Shown: one piece after another, positions 27,876-40,541 of the stretch | Position numbering within the stretch: the stretch's first letter is position 1 | Layout: each line of letters opens with the position of its first letter | Source: Arenicola marina | Taxonomy: Eukaryota; Annelida; Polychaeta; Arenicolidae | Reading direction: 5' to 3' | DNA: 64,000 nt | NCBI GenBank assembly: GCA_964019135.1 | Contig: OZ025256.1 | Location: forward strand, 20,033,911 to 20,097,910 | Program-made: the position numbers and the translations under genes | The notes under the pieces: generated by a model | Seen by the model: the letters and a program-made list of their open reading frames with translations, nothing else | What the model was told of the DNA's origin: nothing | Databases searched by the model: none

Positions 27876-30365
27876 TATTTAATTGAACCTAGTGCAATGA
27901 ATACACACACGCATCATGGCCACTGTCTGGTTAATATTTCCCTAATGCCGAAGGACAGCATACTCAATGCTAATATGCTTTAAGAATACGCAACGATGCC
28001 CTCCATAACCGCCAGACAGTCACATTTCCAAGCCTCCAAAAACTGGCATAAACAGTCAACTAGCCCCGCAGTTCAGAATAACAGTGTAGTTAGAGCTCAG
28101 ATTCAAACGACGAGTTAACCCATGCTGCCCGCCCCTCTAGCCGCAAATCTTTGCGATCTCCCTCCACAGATATGCCCAGTTCTCTCGGGGCTCTCATGTC
28201 CCATGCCCCCACGGGCCACGTGAAGACTCTCCGACCAATGGGCTTTGACACCGAAAGCTTATTACTGACAAGGATGATCAAACGCCGCCTTGTAATCTAC
28301 TTACATCCTTCGTTCTGTTGCTGAAGCTGAGTTTTTCGATCTCTTTTGGCTTCGCCGATGGATCTCCATTTCCAAAGGAGGCGGCCAGTGTGGAAACAAA
28401 AAACTTCGCTCGCCGTAGAGACCACACGCGGCTCATCATTTCCTGTTGGTACGGGCGACTTCCGGTGACAGACGCCGCCAAGAATCTCGTCGAAGTGGAA
28501 GCCGGAGCATGATTCCTACTCTAGTAAAGCCGGTGCAAAATTTCTGCTCTAGTGAAGCCGTAGGAAGGTTCCTACTTTAGTGCCCCCGCGTTGTTGCGTC
28601 TCCACACTTAAGTTATCAACAAAAGATGCATTTGGCTCCTGACTGTAGTGTCGCGGGCTCGTTTTACTGCGGGCCGCCCGTCCGAGAAGAGGAAAAACAA
28701 TGGCCGGCCATACAAATTAACGCGCCCTGCATGTAGTATACGATATGTCCCACCGCGCGCCACCGCGAGATGAAGGTTCTCTCTATAGATCTATATCTCC
28801 TTCTCTCTCCATCTCTTTCCGTCTTTCCCTCTCTCGCTCGGTCTCTATCCCTATTTCTCTCTATTCTTGTCTCTCTCTAATTGCCTCACTCCGGCTGCCT
28901 GTTTTTATTTGCAGGCACACATATATGGATGAGGATGTGTGTGGGCCGGGGGCGTGGCGGGAGCCCTGACGGGCTTGGGAGCGGGCGCGGGGGAGATTAT
29001 CGGGGTGACATTTATTCATGACAGTAAGTCAGAACAAAACGTTGTCATAACAACCAGAATGTCTTTGCAGCGACGTGTGCTTTATATCTGCTTTCCTATG
29101 TTTTCCATCTAACTTTTAGTTTTCCTCCATGGTAGATCAGAATAAATATGCAATATGAAAAACCTCACAGAATTGCGTGCATTTATCTCGAGAAAACCCT
29201 TGACACACATGAAATATAGTACGCAGAGTGGGTATTTCTCACGGTGTGTTCAGGCCTGAAGAGCAAGAAAATCGTTTCACGGACCAGACAGAAACATACC
29301 AGCCAATCAGAAAACAGCATTTCGTTTTTCGCCGTCTCGGTTGGGAGGATTTATCGTCCACAAAAGCCAATCAAATCGAATGTTGCAACGAGCGTTTTAG
29401 TGCCATGTGCGTTTTTAGCGTTACGCATGATCCTGTTAATAAGCGATTTATTTTGATTGAATGCCGGAGAACAAGGAGGGGATCGTGGGAGTTAGGACTC
29501 GAAACGGGAATTGCAATTATACCATAATATCGCACAATTTAGAGACGGAGATAATGTTTAATCTATTTTATTACACATGCAGAAATAGACAATGATAATT
29601 CGTTCGATTATGTAATTGTTGGATCTTAACCTGGAATTTGGTGAGTGACGCTATTGCCAGTGAGCAATCGATCTTAACTAGAGTCTGCCAACCATGGGAT
29701 TCGATTTTTGTGTTGTTTGACATACTCGTGGCACGCCGGAATGACGTTTTATCCATGATGTGAAAGCGTTCCGTATGCTATCAAGATAATTGTAGTACGT
29801 CGATAATGTGCATATATGCGACACGCATTCTAAACTAGCGCAAATAAACCATTGAATAACGGACATTCGCTTTGCACGTCTATATGATAGGAATGCAAGA
29901 AGGGGAAACTATTGAAGAAAAAGCCTCACGAAGCTCTGGCGTCTTGCTTCATCACCTAGAGAAGAGCAACAACACGTCCAACTTGTATTGATGTGTCATT
30001 TGCTTTCTGCCATGGTATTGCAATCCCATTATTTGTCGCATGCTCTGAGCGTTGTGCTGTTGCCGCAATAAGAACATTTTGATAACAAATACATAAATCA
30101 GACCAATCAAGATATCTGAATACTTTCTCTGGACACGACTCTTTCTCTACGTCTTTTCTGCAGAATAAAGTGATTGGACATTGCTTCCGGTTAGGCCAAG
30201 GCAGACAGTTTGTCTATGAATTAATCTACTTGTTTATTTTAGAATGTCCAAATATGCAAGATATACGCAAATAATAACAATATCATTTAACATTTGCAAA
30301 ACATTTATTTATTAATTCAATAGTTGTACAATACACCGTTACTTTCGCTAATTTGTATCTTTCTA
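27876..30365. repeat. array unit B6 (2490 bp)
   Basis: Full B unit, sister of B4 by shared variants near 28703 and 28767. Confidence 0.92.
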
Positions 30366-30794
30366 TATTTAATTGTACCTAGTGCAAGGAATACACACAC
30401 GCATCATGGCCACTGTCTGGTTAATATTTCCCTAATGCCGAAGGACAGCATACTCAATGCTAATATGCTTTAAGAATACGCAACGATGCCCTCCATAACC
30501 GCCAGACTGTCACATTTCCCAGCCTCCAAAAACTGGCATAAACAGTCAACTAGCCCTGCAGTTCAGAATAACAGTATGGTTTTAGCTCAGATTCAAACGG
30601 CGAGTTAACCCATGCTGCCCGCCCCTCTAGCCGCAAATCTTTGCGATCTCCGTCCACAGATATGCCCAGTTCTCTCGGGGCTCTCATGTCCCATGCCCCC
30701 ACGGGCCACGTGAAGACTCTCCGACCAATGGGCTTTGACACCGCAAGCTTATTACTGACAAGGATGATCAAACGCCGCCTTGTAATCTACTTAC

Positions 30795-30929
30795 ATCCTT
30801 CGTTCTGTTGCTGAAGCTGAGTTTTTCGATCTCTTTCGGCTTCGCCGATGGATCTCCATTTCCAAAGGAGGCGGCCAGTGTGGAAACAAAAAACTTCGCT
30901 CGCCGTAGAGACCACACGCGGCTCATCAT
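30795..30929 (-). other. candidate coding first exon of the array unit (minus strand)
   Basis: From ATGATG at 30929 a 45-codon frame runs, without stop, to a GTAAGT donor-like site (exon end 30795, phase 0). The same frame recurs in B units. The downstream part (KEPEKLSFSNRTKD in A and T, KEIEKLSFSNRTKD in B) is the best preserved. Against coding: A units have TGA in place of a Trp codon, unit T is shifted by one base in the upstream half and has lost the GT of the donor, and B-to-B differences (Y to C, L to P, R to G) change residues. I do not recognise the peptide. It may be a real 5' exon of a gene whose other exons lie elsewhere, or a remnant. Confidence 0.25.
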
Positions 30930-30947
30930 TTCCTGTTGGCACGGGCG

Positions 30948-30956
30948 ACTTCCGGT
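30948..30956 (-). promoter_or_regulatory. ETS-type motif in the CpG-rich block (one per unit)
   Basis: ACTTCCGGT on the plus strand reads ACCGGAAGT on the minus strand, the ETS/GABP consensus typical of TATA-less promoters. It lies 20 bp upstream of the candidate minus-strand ATG and is kept in both A and B units; A units have a second CCGGAA nearby. Promoter function is inferred from motif and position only. Confidence 0.35.
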
Positions 30957-31404
30957 GACAGACGCCGCCAAGAATCTCGTCGAAGTGGAAGCCGGAGCAT
31001 GATTCCTACTCTAGTAAAGCCGGTGCAAAATTTCTGCTCTAGTGAAGCCGGAGAAAGGTTCCTACTTTAGTGCCCCCGCGTTGTTGCGTCTCCACACTTA
31101 AGTTATCAACAAAAGATGCATTTGGCTCCTGACTGTAGTGTCGCGGGCTCGTTTTACTGCGGGCCGCCCGTCCGAGAAGAGGAAAAACAATGGCCGTCCA
31201 TACAAATTAACGCGCCCTGCATGTAGTATACGATATGTCCCACCGCGCGCCACCGCGAGATGAGGGTTCTCTCTATAGATCTATATCTCCTTCTCTCTCC
31301 ATCTCTTTCCGTCTTTCCCTCTGTCGCTCGGTCTCTATCCCTATTTCTCTCTATTTCTGTCTCTCTCTAATTGCCTCGCTCCGGCTGCCTGTTTTTATTT
31401 GCAG

Positions 31405-31513
31405 GCACACATATATGGATGAGGATGTGTGTGGGCCGGGGGCGTGGCGGGAGCCCTGACGGGCTTGGGAGCGGGCGCGGGGGAGATTATCGGGGTGACA
31501 TTTATTCATGACA
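31405..31513 (+). other. candidate plus-strand exon of the array unit
   Basis: A pyrimidine tract of about 120 bp ending in TTTTTATTTGCAG precedes position 31405, and GACA followed by GTAAGTCAG closes the 109 bp segment. Both signals recur in every complete B unit. A units have GTAAAT instead of GTAAGT. The segment is G-rich, with no long frame common to all units, so any transcript is likely non-coding. A second acceptor-like CTTTGCAG lies about 46 bp downstream. Confidence 0.3.
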
Positions 31514-31792
31514 GTAAGTCAGAACAAAACGTTGTCATAACAACCAGAATGTCTTTGCAGCGACGTGTGCTTTATATCTGCTTTCCTATGTTTTCCATCT
31601 TACTTTTAGTTTTCCTCCATGGTAGATCAGAATAAATATGCAATATGAAAAACCTCACAGAATTGCGTGCATTTATCTCGAGAAAACCCTTGACACACAT
31701 GAAATATAGTACGCAGAGTGGGTATTTCTCACGGTGTGTTCAGGCCTGAAGAGCAAGAAAATCGTTTCACGGACCAGACAGAAACATACCAG

Positions 31793-31861
31793 CCAATCAG
31801 AAAACAGCATTTCGTTTTTCGCCGTCTCGGTTGGGAGGATTTATCGTCCCCAAAAGCCAAT
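31793..31861 (+). promoter_or_regulatory. pair of CCAAT boxes (one pair per unit)
   Basis: AGCCAATCAG and AGCCAATCAA, 64 bp apart, both match the NF-Y site consensus. They are kept in both A and B units and in the diverged unit T (39233-39303). No TATA box or initiator is obvious close downstream. Confidence 0.3.
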
Positions 31862-32854
31862 CAAATCGAATGTTGCAACGAGCGTTTTAGTGCCATGTGC
31901 GTTTTTAGCGTTACGCATGATCCTGTTAATAAGCGATTTATTTTGATTGAATGCCGGAGAACAAGGAGGGGATCGTGGGAGTTAGGACTCGAAACGGGAA
32001 TTGCAATTATACCATAATATCGCACAATTTAGAGACGGAGATAATGTTTAATCTATTTTATTACACATGCAGAAATAGACAATGATAATTCGTTCGATTA
32101 TGTAATTGTTGGATCTTAACCTGGAATTTGGTGAGTGACGCTATTGCCAGTGAGCAATCGATCTTAACTAGAGTCTGCCAACCATGGGATTCGATTTTTG
32201 TGTTGTTTGACATAATCGTGGCACGCCGGAATGACGTTTTATCCGTGATGTGAAAGCGTTCCTTATGCTATCAAGATAATTGTAGTACGTCGATAACGTG
32301 CAGATATGCGACATGCATTCTAAACTAGCGCAATAAACCATTGAATAACGGACATTCGCTTTGCACGTTTATATGATAGGAATGCAAGAAGAGGAAACTG
32401 TTGAAGAAAAAGCCTCACGAAGCTCTGGCGTCTTGCTTCATCACCTAGAGAAGAGCAACAACACGTCCAACTTGTATTGATGTGTCATTTCCTTCCTGCC
32501 ATGGTATTGCAATCCCATTATTTGTCGCATGATCTGAGCGTTGTGCTGTTGCCGCAATAAGAACATTTTGATAACAAATACATAAATCAGACCAATCAAG
32601 ATATCTGAATACTTTCTCTGGATACGACTCTTTCTCTACGTCTTTTCTGCAGAATAAAGCGATTGGACATTGCTTCCGGTTAGGCCAAGACAGACAGTTT
32701 GTCTATGAAGTAATCTACTTGTTTATTTTAGAATGTCCAAATATGCAAGATATACGCAAATAATAACAATATCATTTAACATTTGCAAAACATTTATTTA
32801 TTAATTCAAGAGTTGTACAATACACCGTTAGTTTCGCTAATTTATATCTTTCTA

Positions 32855-35338
32855 TATTTAATTGAACCTAGTGCAAGGAATACACACACGCATCATGGCC
32901 ACTGTCTGGTTAATATTTCCCTAATGCCGAAGGACAGCATACTCAATGCTAATATGCTTTAAGAATACGCAACGATGCCCTCCATAACCGCCAGACAGTC
33001 ACATTTCCCAGCCTCCAAAAACTGGCATAAACAGTCAACTAGCCCCGCAGTTCAGAATAACAGTGTGGTTTTAGCTCAGATTCAAACGACGAGTTAACCC
33101 ATGCTGCCCGCCCCTCTAGCCGCAAATCTTTGCGATCTCCGTCCACAGATATGCCCAGTTCTCTCGGGGCTCTCATGTCCCATGCCCCCACGGGCCACGT
33201 GAAGACTCTCCGACCAATGGGCTTTGACACCGAAAGCTTATTACTGACAAGGATGATCAAACGCCGCCTTGTAATCTACTTACATCCTTCGTTCTGTTGC
33301 TGAAGCTGAGTTTTTCGATCTCTTTTGGCTTCGCCGATGGATCTCCATTTCCAAAGGAGGCGGCCAGTGTGGAAACAAAAAACTTCGCTCGCCGTAGGGA
33401 CCACACACGGCTCATCATTTCCTGTTGGTACGGGCGACTTCCGGTGACAGACGCCGCCAAGAATCTCGTCGAAGTGGAAGCCGGAGCATGATTCCTTGTC
33501 TAGTAAAGCCGGTGCAAAATTTCTGCTCTAGTGAAGCCGTAGGAAGGTTCCTACTTTAGTGCCCCCACGTTGTTGCGTCTCCACACATAAGTTATCAACA
33601 AAAGATGCATTTGGCTCCTGACTGTAGTGTCGCGGGCTCGTTTTACTGCGGGCCGCCCGTCCGAGAAGAGGACAAACAATGGCCGTCCATACAAATTGAC
33701 GCGCCCTGCATGTAGTATACGATATGTCCCAGCGCGCCACCGCGAGATGAGGGTTCTCTCTATAGATCTATATCTCCTTCTCTCCATCTCTTTCCGTCTT
33801 TCCCTCTCTCGCGCGGTCTCTATCCCTATTTCTCTCTATTCTTGTCTCTCTCTAATTGCCTCACTCCGGCTGCCTGTTTTTATTTGCAGGCACACATATA
33901 TGGATGAGGATGTGTGTGGGCCGGGGGCGTGGCGGGAGCCCTGACGGGCTTGGGAGCGGGCGCGGGGGAGATTATCGGGGTGACATTTATTCATGACAGT
34001 AAGTCAGAACAAAACGTTGTCATAACAACCAGAATGTCTTTGCAGCGACGTGTGCTTTATATCTGCTTTCCTATGTTTTCCATCTTACTTTTAGTTTTCC
34101 TCCATGGTAGATCAGAATAAATATGCAATATGAAAAACCTCACAGAATTGCGTGCATTTATCTCGAGAAAACCCTTGACACACATGAAATATAGTACGCA
34201 GAGTGGGTATTTCTCACGGTGTGTTCAGGCCTGAAGAGCAAGAAAATCGTTTCACGGACCAGACAGAAACATACCAGCCAATCAGAAAACAGCATTTCGT
34301 TTTTCGCCGTCTCGGTTGGGAGGAGTTATCGTCCCCAAAAGCCAATCAAATCGAATGTTGCAACGAGCGTTTTAGTGCCATGTGCGTTTTTAGCGTTACG
34401 CATGATCCTGTTAATAAGCGATTTATTTTGATTGAATGCCGGAGAACAAGGAGGGGATCGTGGGAGTTAGGACTCGAAACGGGAATTGCAATTATACCAT
34501 AATATCGCACAATTTAGAGACGGAGATAATGTTTAATCTATTTTATTACACATGCAGAAATAGACAATGATAATTCGTTCGATTATGTAATTGTTGGATC
34601 TTAACCTGGAATTTGGTGAGTGACGCTATTGCCAGTGAGCAATCGATCTTAACTAGAGTCTGCCAACCATGGGATTCGATTTTTGTGTTGTTTGACATAA
34701 TCGTGGCACGCCGGAATGACGTTTTATCCGTGATGTGAAAGCGTTCCGTATGCTATCAAGATAATTGTAGTACGTCGATAATGTGCAGATATGCGACATG
34801 CATTCTAAACTAGCGCAATAAACCATTGAATAACTGACATTCGCTTTGCACGTATATATGATAAGAATCCAAGAAGGGGAAACTATTGAAGAAAAAGCCT
34901 CACGAAGCTCTGGCGTCTTGCTTCATCACCTAGAGAAGAACAACAACACGGCCAACTTGTATTCATGTGTCATTTGCTTTCTGCCATGGTATTGCAATCC
35001 CATTATTTGTCGCATGATCTGAGCGTTGTGCTGTTGCCGCAATAAGAACATTTTGATAACAAATACATAAATCAGACCAATCAAGATATCTGAATACTTC
35101 TCTGGATACGACTCTTTCTCTACGTCTTTTCTGCAGAATAAAGCGATTGGACATTGCTTCCGGTTAGGCCAAGGCAGACGGTGTGTCTATGAAGTAATCT
35201 ACTTGTTTATTTTAGAATGTTCAAATATACAAGATATACGCAAATAATAACAATATCATTTAACATTTGCAAAACATTTATTTATTAATTCAATAGTTGT
35301 ACAATACACCGTTAGTTTCGCTAATTTATATCTTTCTA
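32855..35338. repeat. array unit B8 (2484 bp)
   Basis: Full B unit carrying the private variants of B1 and b2, although 22 kb away from them. Its right half (CCAAT-box region) switches to A-like bases (GAGTTATCGTCCCC), so the unit looks like a recombinant. Confidence 0.92.
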
Positions 35339-37820
35339 TATTTAATTGAACCTAGTGCAATGAATACACACACGCATCATGGCCACTGTCTGGTTAATAT
35401 TTCCCTAATGCCGAAGGACAGCATGCTCAATGCTAATATGCTTTAAGAATACGCAACGATGCCCTCCATAACCGCCAGACTGTCACATTTCCCAGCCTCC
35501 AAAAACTGGCATAAACAGTCAACTAGCCCCGCAGTTCAGAATAACAGTGTGGTTTTAGCTCAGATTCAAACGCAAGTTAACCCATGCTGCCCGCCCCTCT
35601 AGCCGCAAATCTTTGCGATCTCCGTCCACAGATATGTCCAGTTCTCTCGGGGCTCTCATGTCCCATGCCCCCACGGGCCACGTGAAGACTCTCCGACCAA
35701 TGGGCTTTGACACCGAAAGCTTATTACTGACAAGGATGATCAAACGCCGCCTTGTAATCTACTTACATCCTTCGTTCTGTTGCTGAAGCTGAGTTTTTCG
35801 ATCTCTTTTGGCTTCGCCGATGGATCTCCATTTCCAAAGGAGGCGGCCAGTGTGGAAACAAAAAACTTCGCTCGCCGTAGAGACCACACGCGGCTCATCA
35901 TTTCCTGTTGGTACGGGCGACTTCCGGTGACAGACGCCGCCAAGAATCTCGTCGAAGTGAAAGCCGGAGCATGATTCCTACTCTAGTAAAGCCGGTGCAA
36001 AATTTCTGCTCTAGTGAAGCCGTAGGAAGGTTCCTACTTTAGTGCCCCCGCGTTGTTGCGTCTCCACACTTAAGTTATCAACAAAAGATGCATTTGGCTC
36101 CTGACTGTAGTGTCGCGGGCTCGTTTTACTGCGGGCCGCCCGTCCGAGAAGAGGAAAAACAATGGCCGTCCATACAAATTAACGCGCCCTGCATGTAGTA
36201 TACGATATGTCCCACCGCGCGCCACCGCGAGATGAGGGTTCTCTCTATATCTCCTTCTCTCTCCATCTCTTTCCGTCTTTCCCTCTCTCGCTCGGTCTCT
36301 ATCCCTATTTCTCTCTATTCTTGTCTCTCTCTAATTGCCTCACTCCGGCTGCCTGTTTTTATTTGCAGGCACACATATATGGATGAGGATGTCTGTGGGC
36401 CGGGGGCGTGGCGGGAGCCCTGACGGGCTTGGGAGCGGGCGCGGGGGAGATTATCGGGGTGACATTTATTCATGACAGTAAGTCAGAACAAAACGTTGTC
36501 ATAGCAACCAGAATGTCTTTGCAGCGACGTGTGCTTTATATCTGCTTTCCTATGTTTTCCATCTTACTTTTAGTTTTCCTCCATGGTAGATCAGAATAAA
36601 TATGCAATATGAAAAACCTCACAGAATTGCGTGCATTTATCTCGAGAAAACCCTTGACACACATGAAATATAGTACGCAGAGTGGGTATTTCTCACGGTG
36701 TGTTCAGGCCTGAAGAGCAAGAAAATCGTTTCACGGACCAGACAGAAACATACCAGCCAATCAGAAAACAGCATTTCGTTTTTCGCCGTCTCGGTTGGGA
36801 GGAGTTATCGTCCCCAAAAGCCAATCAAATCGAATGTTGCAACGAGCATTTTAGTGCCATGTGCGTTTTTAGCGTTACGCATGATCCTGTTAATAGGCGA
36901 TTTATTTTGATTGAATGCCGGAGAACAAGTAGGGGATCTTGGGAGTTAGGACTCGAAACGGGAATTGCAATTATACCATAATATCGCACAATTTAGAGAC
37001 GGAGATAATGTTTAATCTATTTTATTACACATGCAGAAATAGACAATGATAATTCGTTCGATTATGTAATTGTTGGATCTTAACCTGGAATTTGGTGAGT
37101 AACGCTATTGCCAGTGAGCAATCGATCTTAACTAGAGTCTGCCAACCATGGGATTCGATTTTTGTGTTGTTTGACATACTCGTGGCACGCCGGAATGACG
37201 TTTTATCCATGATGTGAAAGCGTTCCGTATGCTATCAAGATAATTGTAGTACGTCGATAATGTGCATATATGCGACACGCATTCTAAACTAGCGCAAATA
37301 AACCATTGAATAACGGACATTCGCTTTGCACGTCTATATGATAGGAATCCAAGAAGGGGAAACTATTGAAGAAAAAGCCTCACGAAGCTCTGGCGTCTTG
37401 CTTCATCACCTAGAGAAGAGCAACAACACGTCCAACTTGTATTCATGTGTCATTTGCTTTCTGCCATGGTATTGCAATCCCATTATTTGTCGCATGATCT
37501 GAGCGTTGTGCTGTTGCCGCAATAGGAACATTTTGATAACAAATACATAAATCAGACCAATCAAGATATCTGAATACTTTCTTTGGATACGACTCTTTTT
37601 CTACGTCTTTTCTGCAGAAGAAAGCGATTGGACATTGCTTCCGGTTAGGCCAAGGCAGACGGTGTGTCTATGAAGTAATCTACTTGTTTATTTTAGAATG
37701 TTCAAATATACAAGATATACGCAATTAATAACAATATCATTTTAACATTTGCAAAACATTTATTTATTAATTCAAGAGTTGTACAATACACCGTTAGTTT
37801 CGCTAATTTATATCTTTCTA
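35339..37820. repeat. array unit B9 (2482 bp)
   Basis: Full-length B unit with small deletions: an 8 bp loss of the ATAGATCT step near 36248 and a 2 bp loss near 35573. Its right part again carries A-like bases. Confidence 0.92.
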
Positions 37821-39918
37821 TATTTAATTGAACCTAGTGCAAGGAATACACACACGCATCATGGCCACTGTCTGGTTAATATTTCCCTAATGCCGAAGGA
37901 CAGCATACTCAATGCTAATATGCTTTAAGAATACGCAACGATGCCCTCCATAACCGCCAGACAGTCACATTTCCCAGCCTCCAAAAACTGGCATAAACAG
38001 TCAACTAGCCCCGCAGTTCAGAATAACAGTGTGGTTTTAGCTCAGATTCAAACGACGAGTTAACCCATGCTGCCCGCCCCTCTAGCCGCAAATCTTTGCG
38101 ATCTCCGTCCACAGATATGCCCAATTCTCTCGGGGCTCTCATGTCCCATGCCCCCACGGGCCAAGTGAAGACTCTTCGACCAATGGGCTTTGACACCGCA
38201 AGCTTATTACTGACACGGATGATCAAACGCCGCTCTGTAATCTACTTAAATCCTTCGTTCTGTTGCTGAAGCTGAGTTTTTCAGGCTCCTTTGGCTTTGT
38301 CGCTGGATCTCCATTTTTGAGAGAGGCGGCCAGTGTGGAAACAAAAAATTCACTCGCCGTAGAGATCACATGCGGCTCATCATTTCCGGTTGGCGCGGGC
38401 GACTTCCGGTGACACACGCCGCCGAGAATCTCGTCGGAGTAGAAGCCGGAGCATGATTCCTACTCTAGTGAAACCGGTGCATAATTCCTGCTCTGGTGAA
38501 GCCGGAGGATGATTTCTATTTTAGTACCCCCGCGCTGTCGCGTCGCCACACTTAAGTTATCAACAGAAGATGCATCTGGTTCCTGACTTTAGTGCCACAG
38601 GCTCGTTTTAATGCGGGCCGCCCGTCCGAGAAGAGGAACAGAAATGGCCGTCCATACAAATTAACGCGCCCTGCATGTAGTATACGATATGTCCCACCGC
38701 GCGCCACCGCGAGATGAGGGTTTTCTATAGATATCTATCTCTCTCTCAATATCTTTCCGTCTTTTCCTGTCTCTCTCGGTCTCCTTCCTTGTCTCTATTT
38801 GTGTCTCTCTCTACCTGCCGCACACTGGCTCCCTGTCTTCATTTGCAGCAACACATATATGGATGAGGATGTGTGTGGGGGGGGGGGGGATGGGGGCCGT
38901 AGAGGGGCTTGGAAGGGGGCGTGGGGGAGATTATCGGGGTGACGTTTATACATGACAGAAAGTCAGAGCAAAACATTGCCATAACAACCGGGTTGTCTCT
39001 GGAGCGCCGTGTGCTTTATATCTGCCTTCCTGTGTTTTCGTCTTACCATTAGTTTTCCTCCATGGTAGACCAGAATGGATTTGAAATACGAAAAACTTTA
39101 CAGAATTGCGTGCATTTATCTCGAGAAAACCCTTGACACACATGAAATATAGTACGCAGAATGGGTATTTCTGTGTTCGGGCTGAACAAAAAAAAAAGAA
39201 AATCGTTTCACCGGTCAGACAGAAACATACCAGCCAATCAGAAAACAGCATTTCGTTTTTCGCCGTCTCGGTTGGGAGGAGTTATCGTCCCCAAAAGCCA
39301 ATCAAATCGAATGTTACAACGAGCGTTTTAGTGCCATGTGTGTTTTAGCGTTACGCATGATCCTGATAATACGCGATTTATTCTCATTGAATGCCGGAGA
39401 GCAAGGAGAGGGTCTTGGGAGTTAGGACTCGAAATAACCACAGTGAATTGCAATTATACCATAACATCGCACAATTTAGAGACGAAGATAACGTTTAATC
39501 TATTTTATTACACATGCCGAAATAGTCCATTATAATTCGTTCGATTATGTAATGTTGGACCTGGGATTTGGCGAGTGACGCTACTGCCAGTAAGCAATCG
39601 ATCTCAACTAGAGTCTGCTAACCGTGGGATTCGATATTTGTGTTGTTTGATATACTCGTGGCACGCAGGAATGACGTTTTATCTGCGATGTGAAAGCGTT
39701 TCTTACGCTATCAAGATGATTGTATTACAGTAAATGCATGTATATGCGGCGCATCATAAACTGGTTCTATAAACCATTGAGTTGAAGACAAAGCTTCACG
39801 AAGCTATGGCATTTTGCTTCCTCATCTAAGAAGAAACAACAACACGTTATCCAAATGCTCTGTTATTAGTGTGTCATTTTGTTTCTGCCATGGTATTGCA
39901 ATCCCTTAATTTCGTCTG
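37821..39918. repeat. terminal array unit T, diverged
   Basis: B-like from 37821 to about 38130, then A-like bases, then increasing divergence until homology fades at about 39918. It contains private changes (a 12-base G run at 38877-38888, a poly-A expansion near 39187) and has lost the donor GT of the minus-strand exon candidate. Array-edge units often escape homogenisation. Confidence 0.88.
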
Positions 39919-40541
39919 GTGCGTCTCTATCCCTTGCAGAAAACTCCGTTTTAATTGTCAATATCTGGTAAAGGTTGCTGAAAGAGCCACGTATTGTAAT
40001 TACCACTCTGCCTTAGTTACGCAGGTCTCCCGCCGCCTTCACGTCTTGTCTTTTTCTCCTTCTCTATCTTTCTCTCTCTGTCACGCCCCTGCTCTATTGT
40101 TTTGTCTCACTTCATCTCTCTCTCGTTCTGTCTCTTTTTTCTCGCCCTCTCGTTCCTTTCGTCTCTTTCACTTTCGCTCCCTCACCCCTCTTTTTCTGTC
40201 TCTCATCCCTTCGCAATCCTCCTTCGCTCTGTCCGTCTGTTTCTCGTTTCGGCTTCCCCCCTCTCTATCTCGTTCTCTTGCTTTGGCTCCTTCACCCGTC
40301 GCGTTTTGCCTTCCACCCCGCTATCTTCTCCCTTTTTGACTTCCCATTTGGCTTTCTCCGTCTGCCGCTCGTTCTGTCTGACCCTCTCTGTCTCTCGTCT
40401 TCTCTCGTTTTGTCTCACCTTCTCTTCGTCCCTCGTCCTCTCTCGTTCTACCTCCACTTGGATCCCCCACCCCTCTCGCTATATCTCCACTTGATTCGCT
40501 CGCACTCCCTTCCAATACGCACCCATCTGGTCCATTCCCTC
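39919..40541. other. pyrimidine-rich tract outside the array
   Basis: Roughly 40040-40510 is about 85-90% pyrimidine on the plus strand by eye (TCTCTCTCGTTCTGTCTC-like). The Ser/Leu/Phe-rich open frames of up to 156 residues come from this composition and have no gene-like features. Confidence 0.7.

Larger units (their letters stand above)
30366..32854. repeat. array unit B7 (2489 bp), used here as the reference unit
   Basis: Full B unit. The candidate sub-features annotated at 30795-30929, 30948-30956, 31405-31513 and 31793-31861 have counterparts at the same relative positions in the other complete B units. Confidence 0.92.
5147..39918. repeat. 34.8 kb head-to-tail tandem array of about 13 units
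   Basis: A unit of about 2.49 kb recurs in the same orientation across this span, and any landmark (for example CCTCCATAACCGCCAGAC) returns at that spacing. I place unit boundaries at the motif TATTTAATTG (B units) or TATTTGTCTG (A units). Two classes exist: B (2.48-2.49 kb) and A (3.82-3.84 kb, with an extra 1.27 kb left segment plus a second, diverged copy of the GAGCGTTGTGCTG block). Order: A1, B1, truncated b2, B3, A2, B4, A3, B5, B6, B7, B8, B9, T. B copies differ from each other by only a few substitutions per few hundred bases by eye. I recognise no protein, rRNA, snRNA or tRNA in the unit. The regularly recurring short open frames mostly lack an ATG, and their differences are not biased to silent sites. 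This could be a macrosatellite, or a tandem gene family whose product I do not recognise. Confidence 0.95.

Noticed and set aside
5147..39918. rDNA, 5S, snRNA or histone repeat
   Set aside because: I looked for the conserved cores of 5S, U1, U2 and U6 RNAs and for histone peptides in the unit and saw none.
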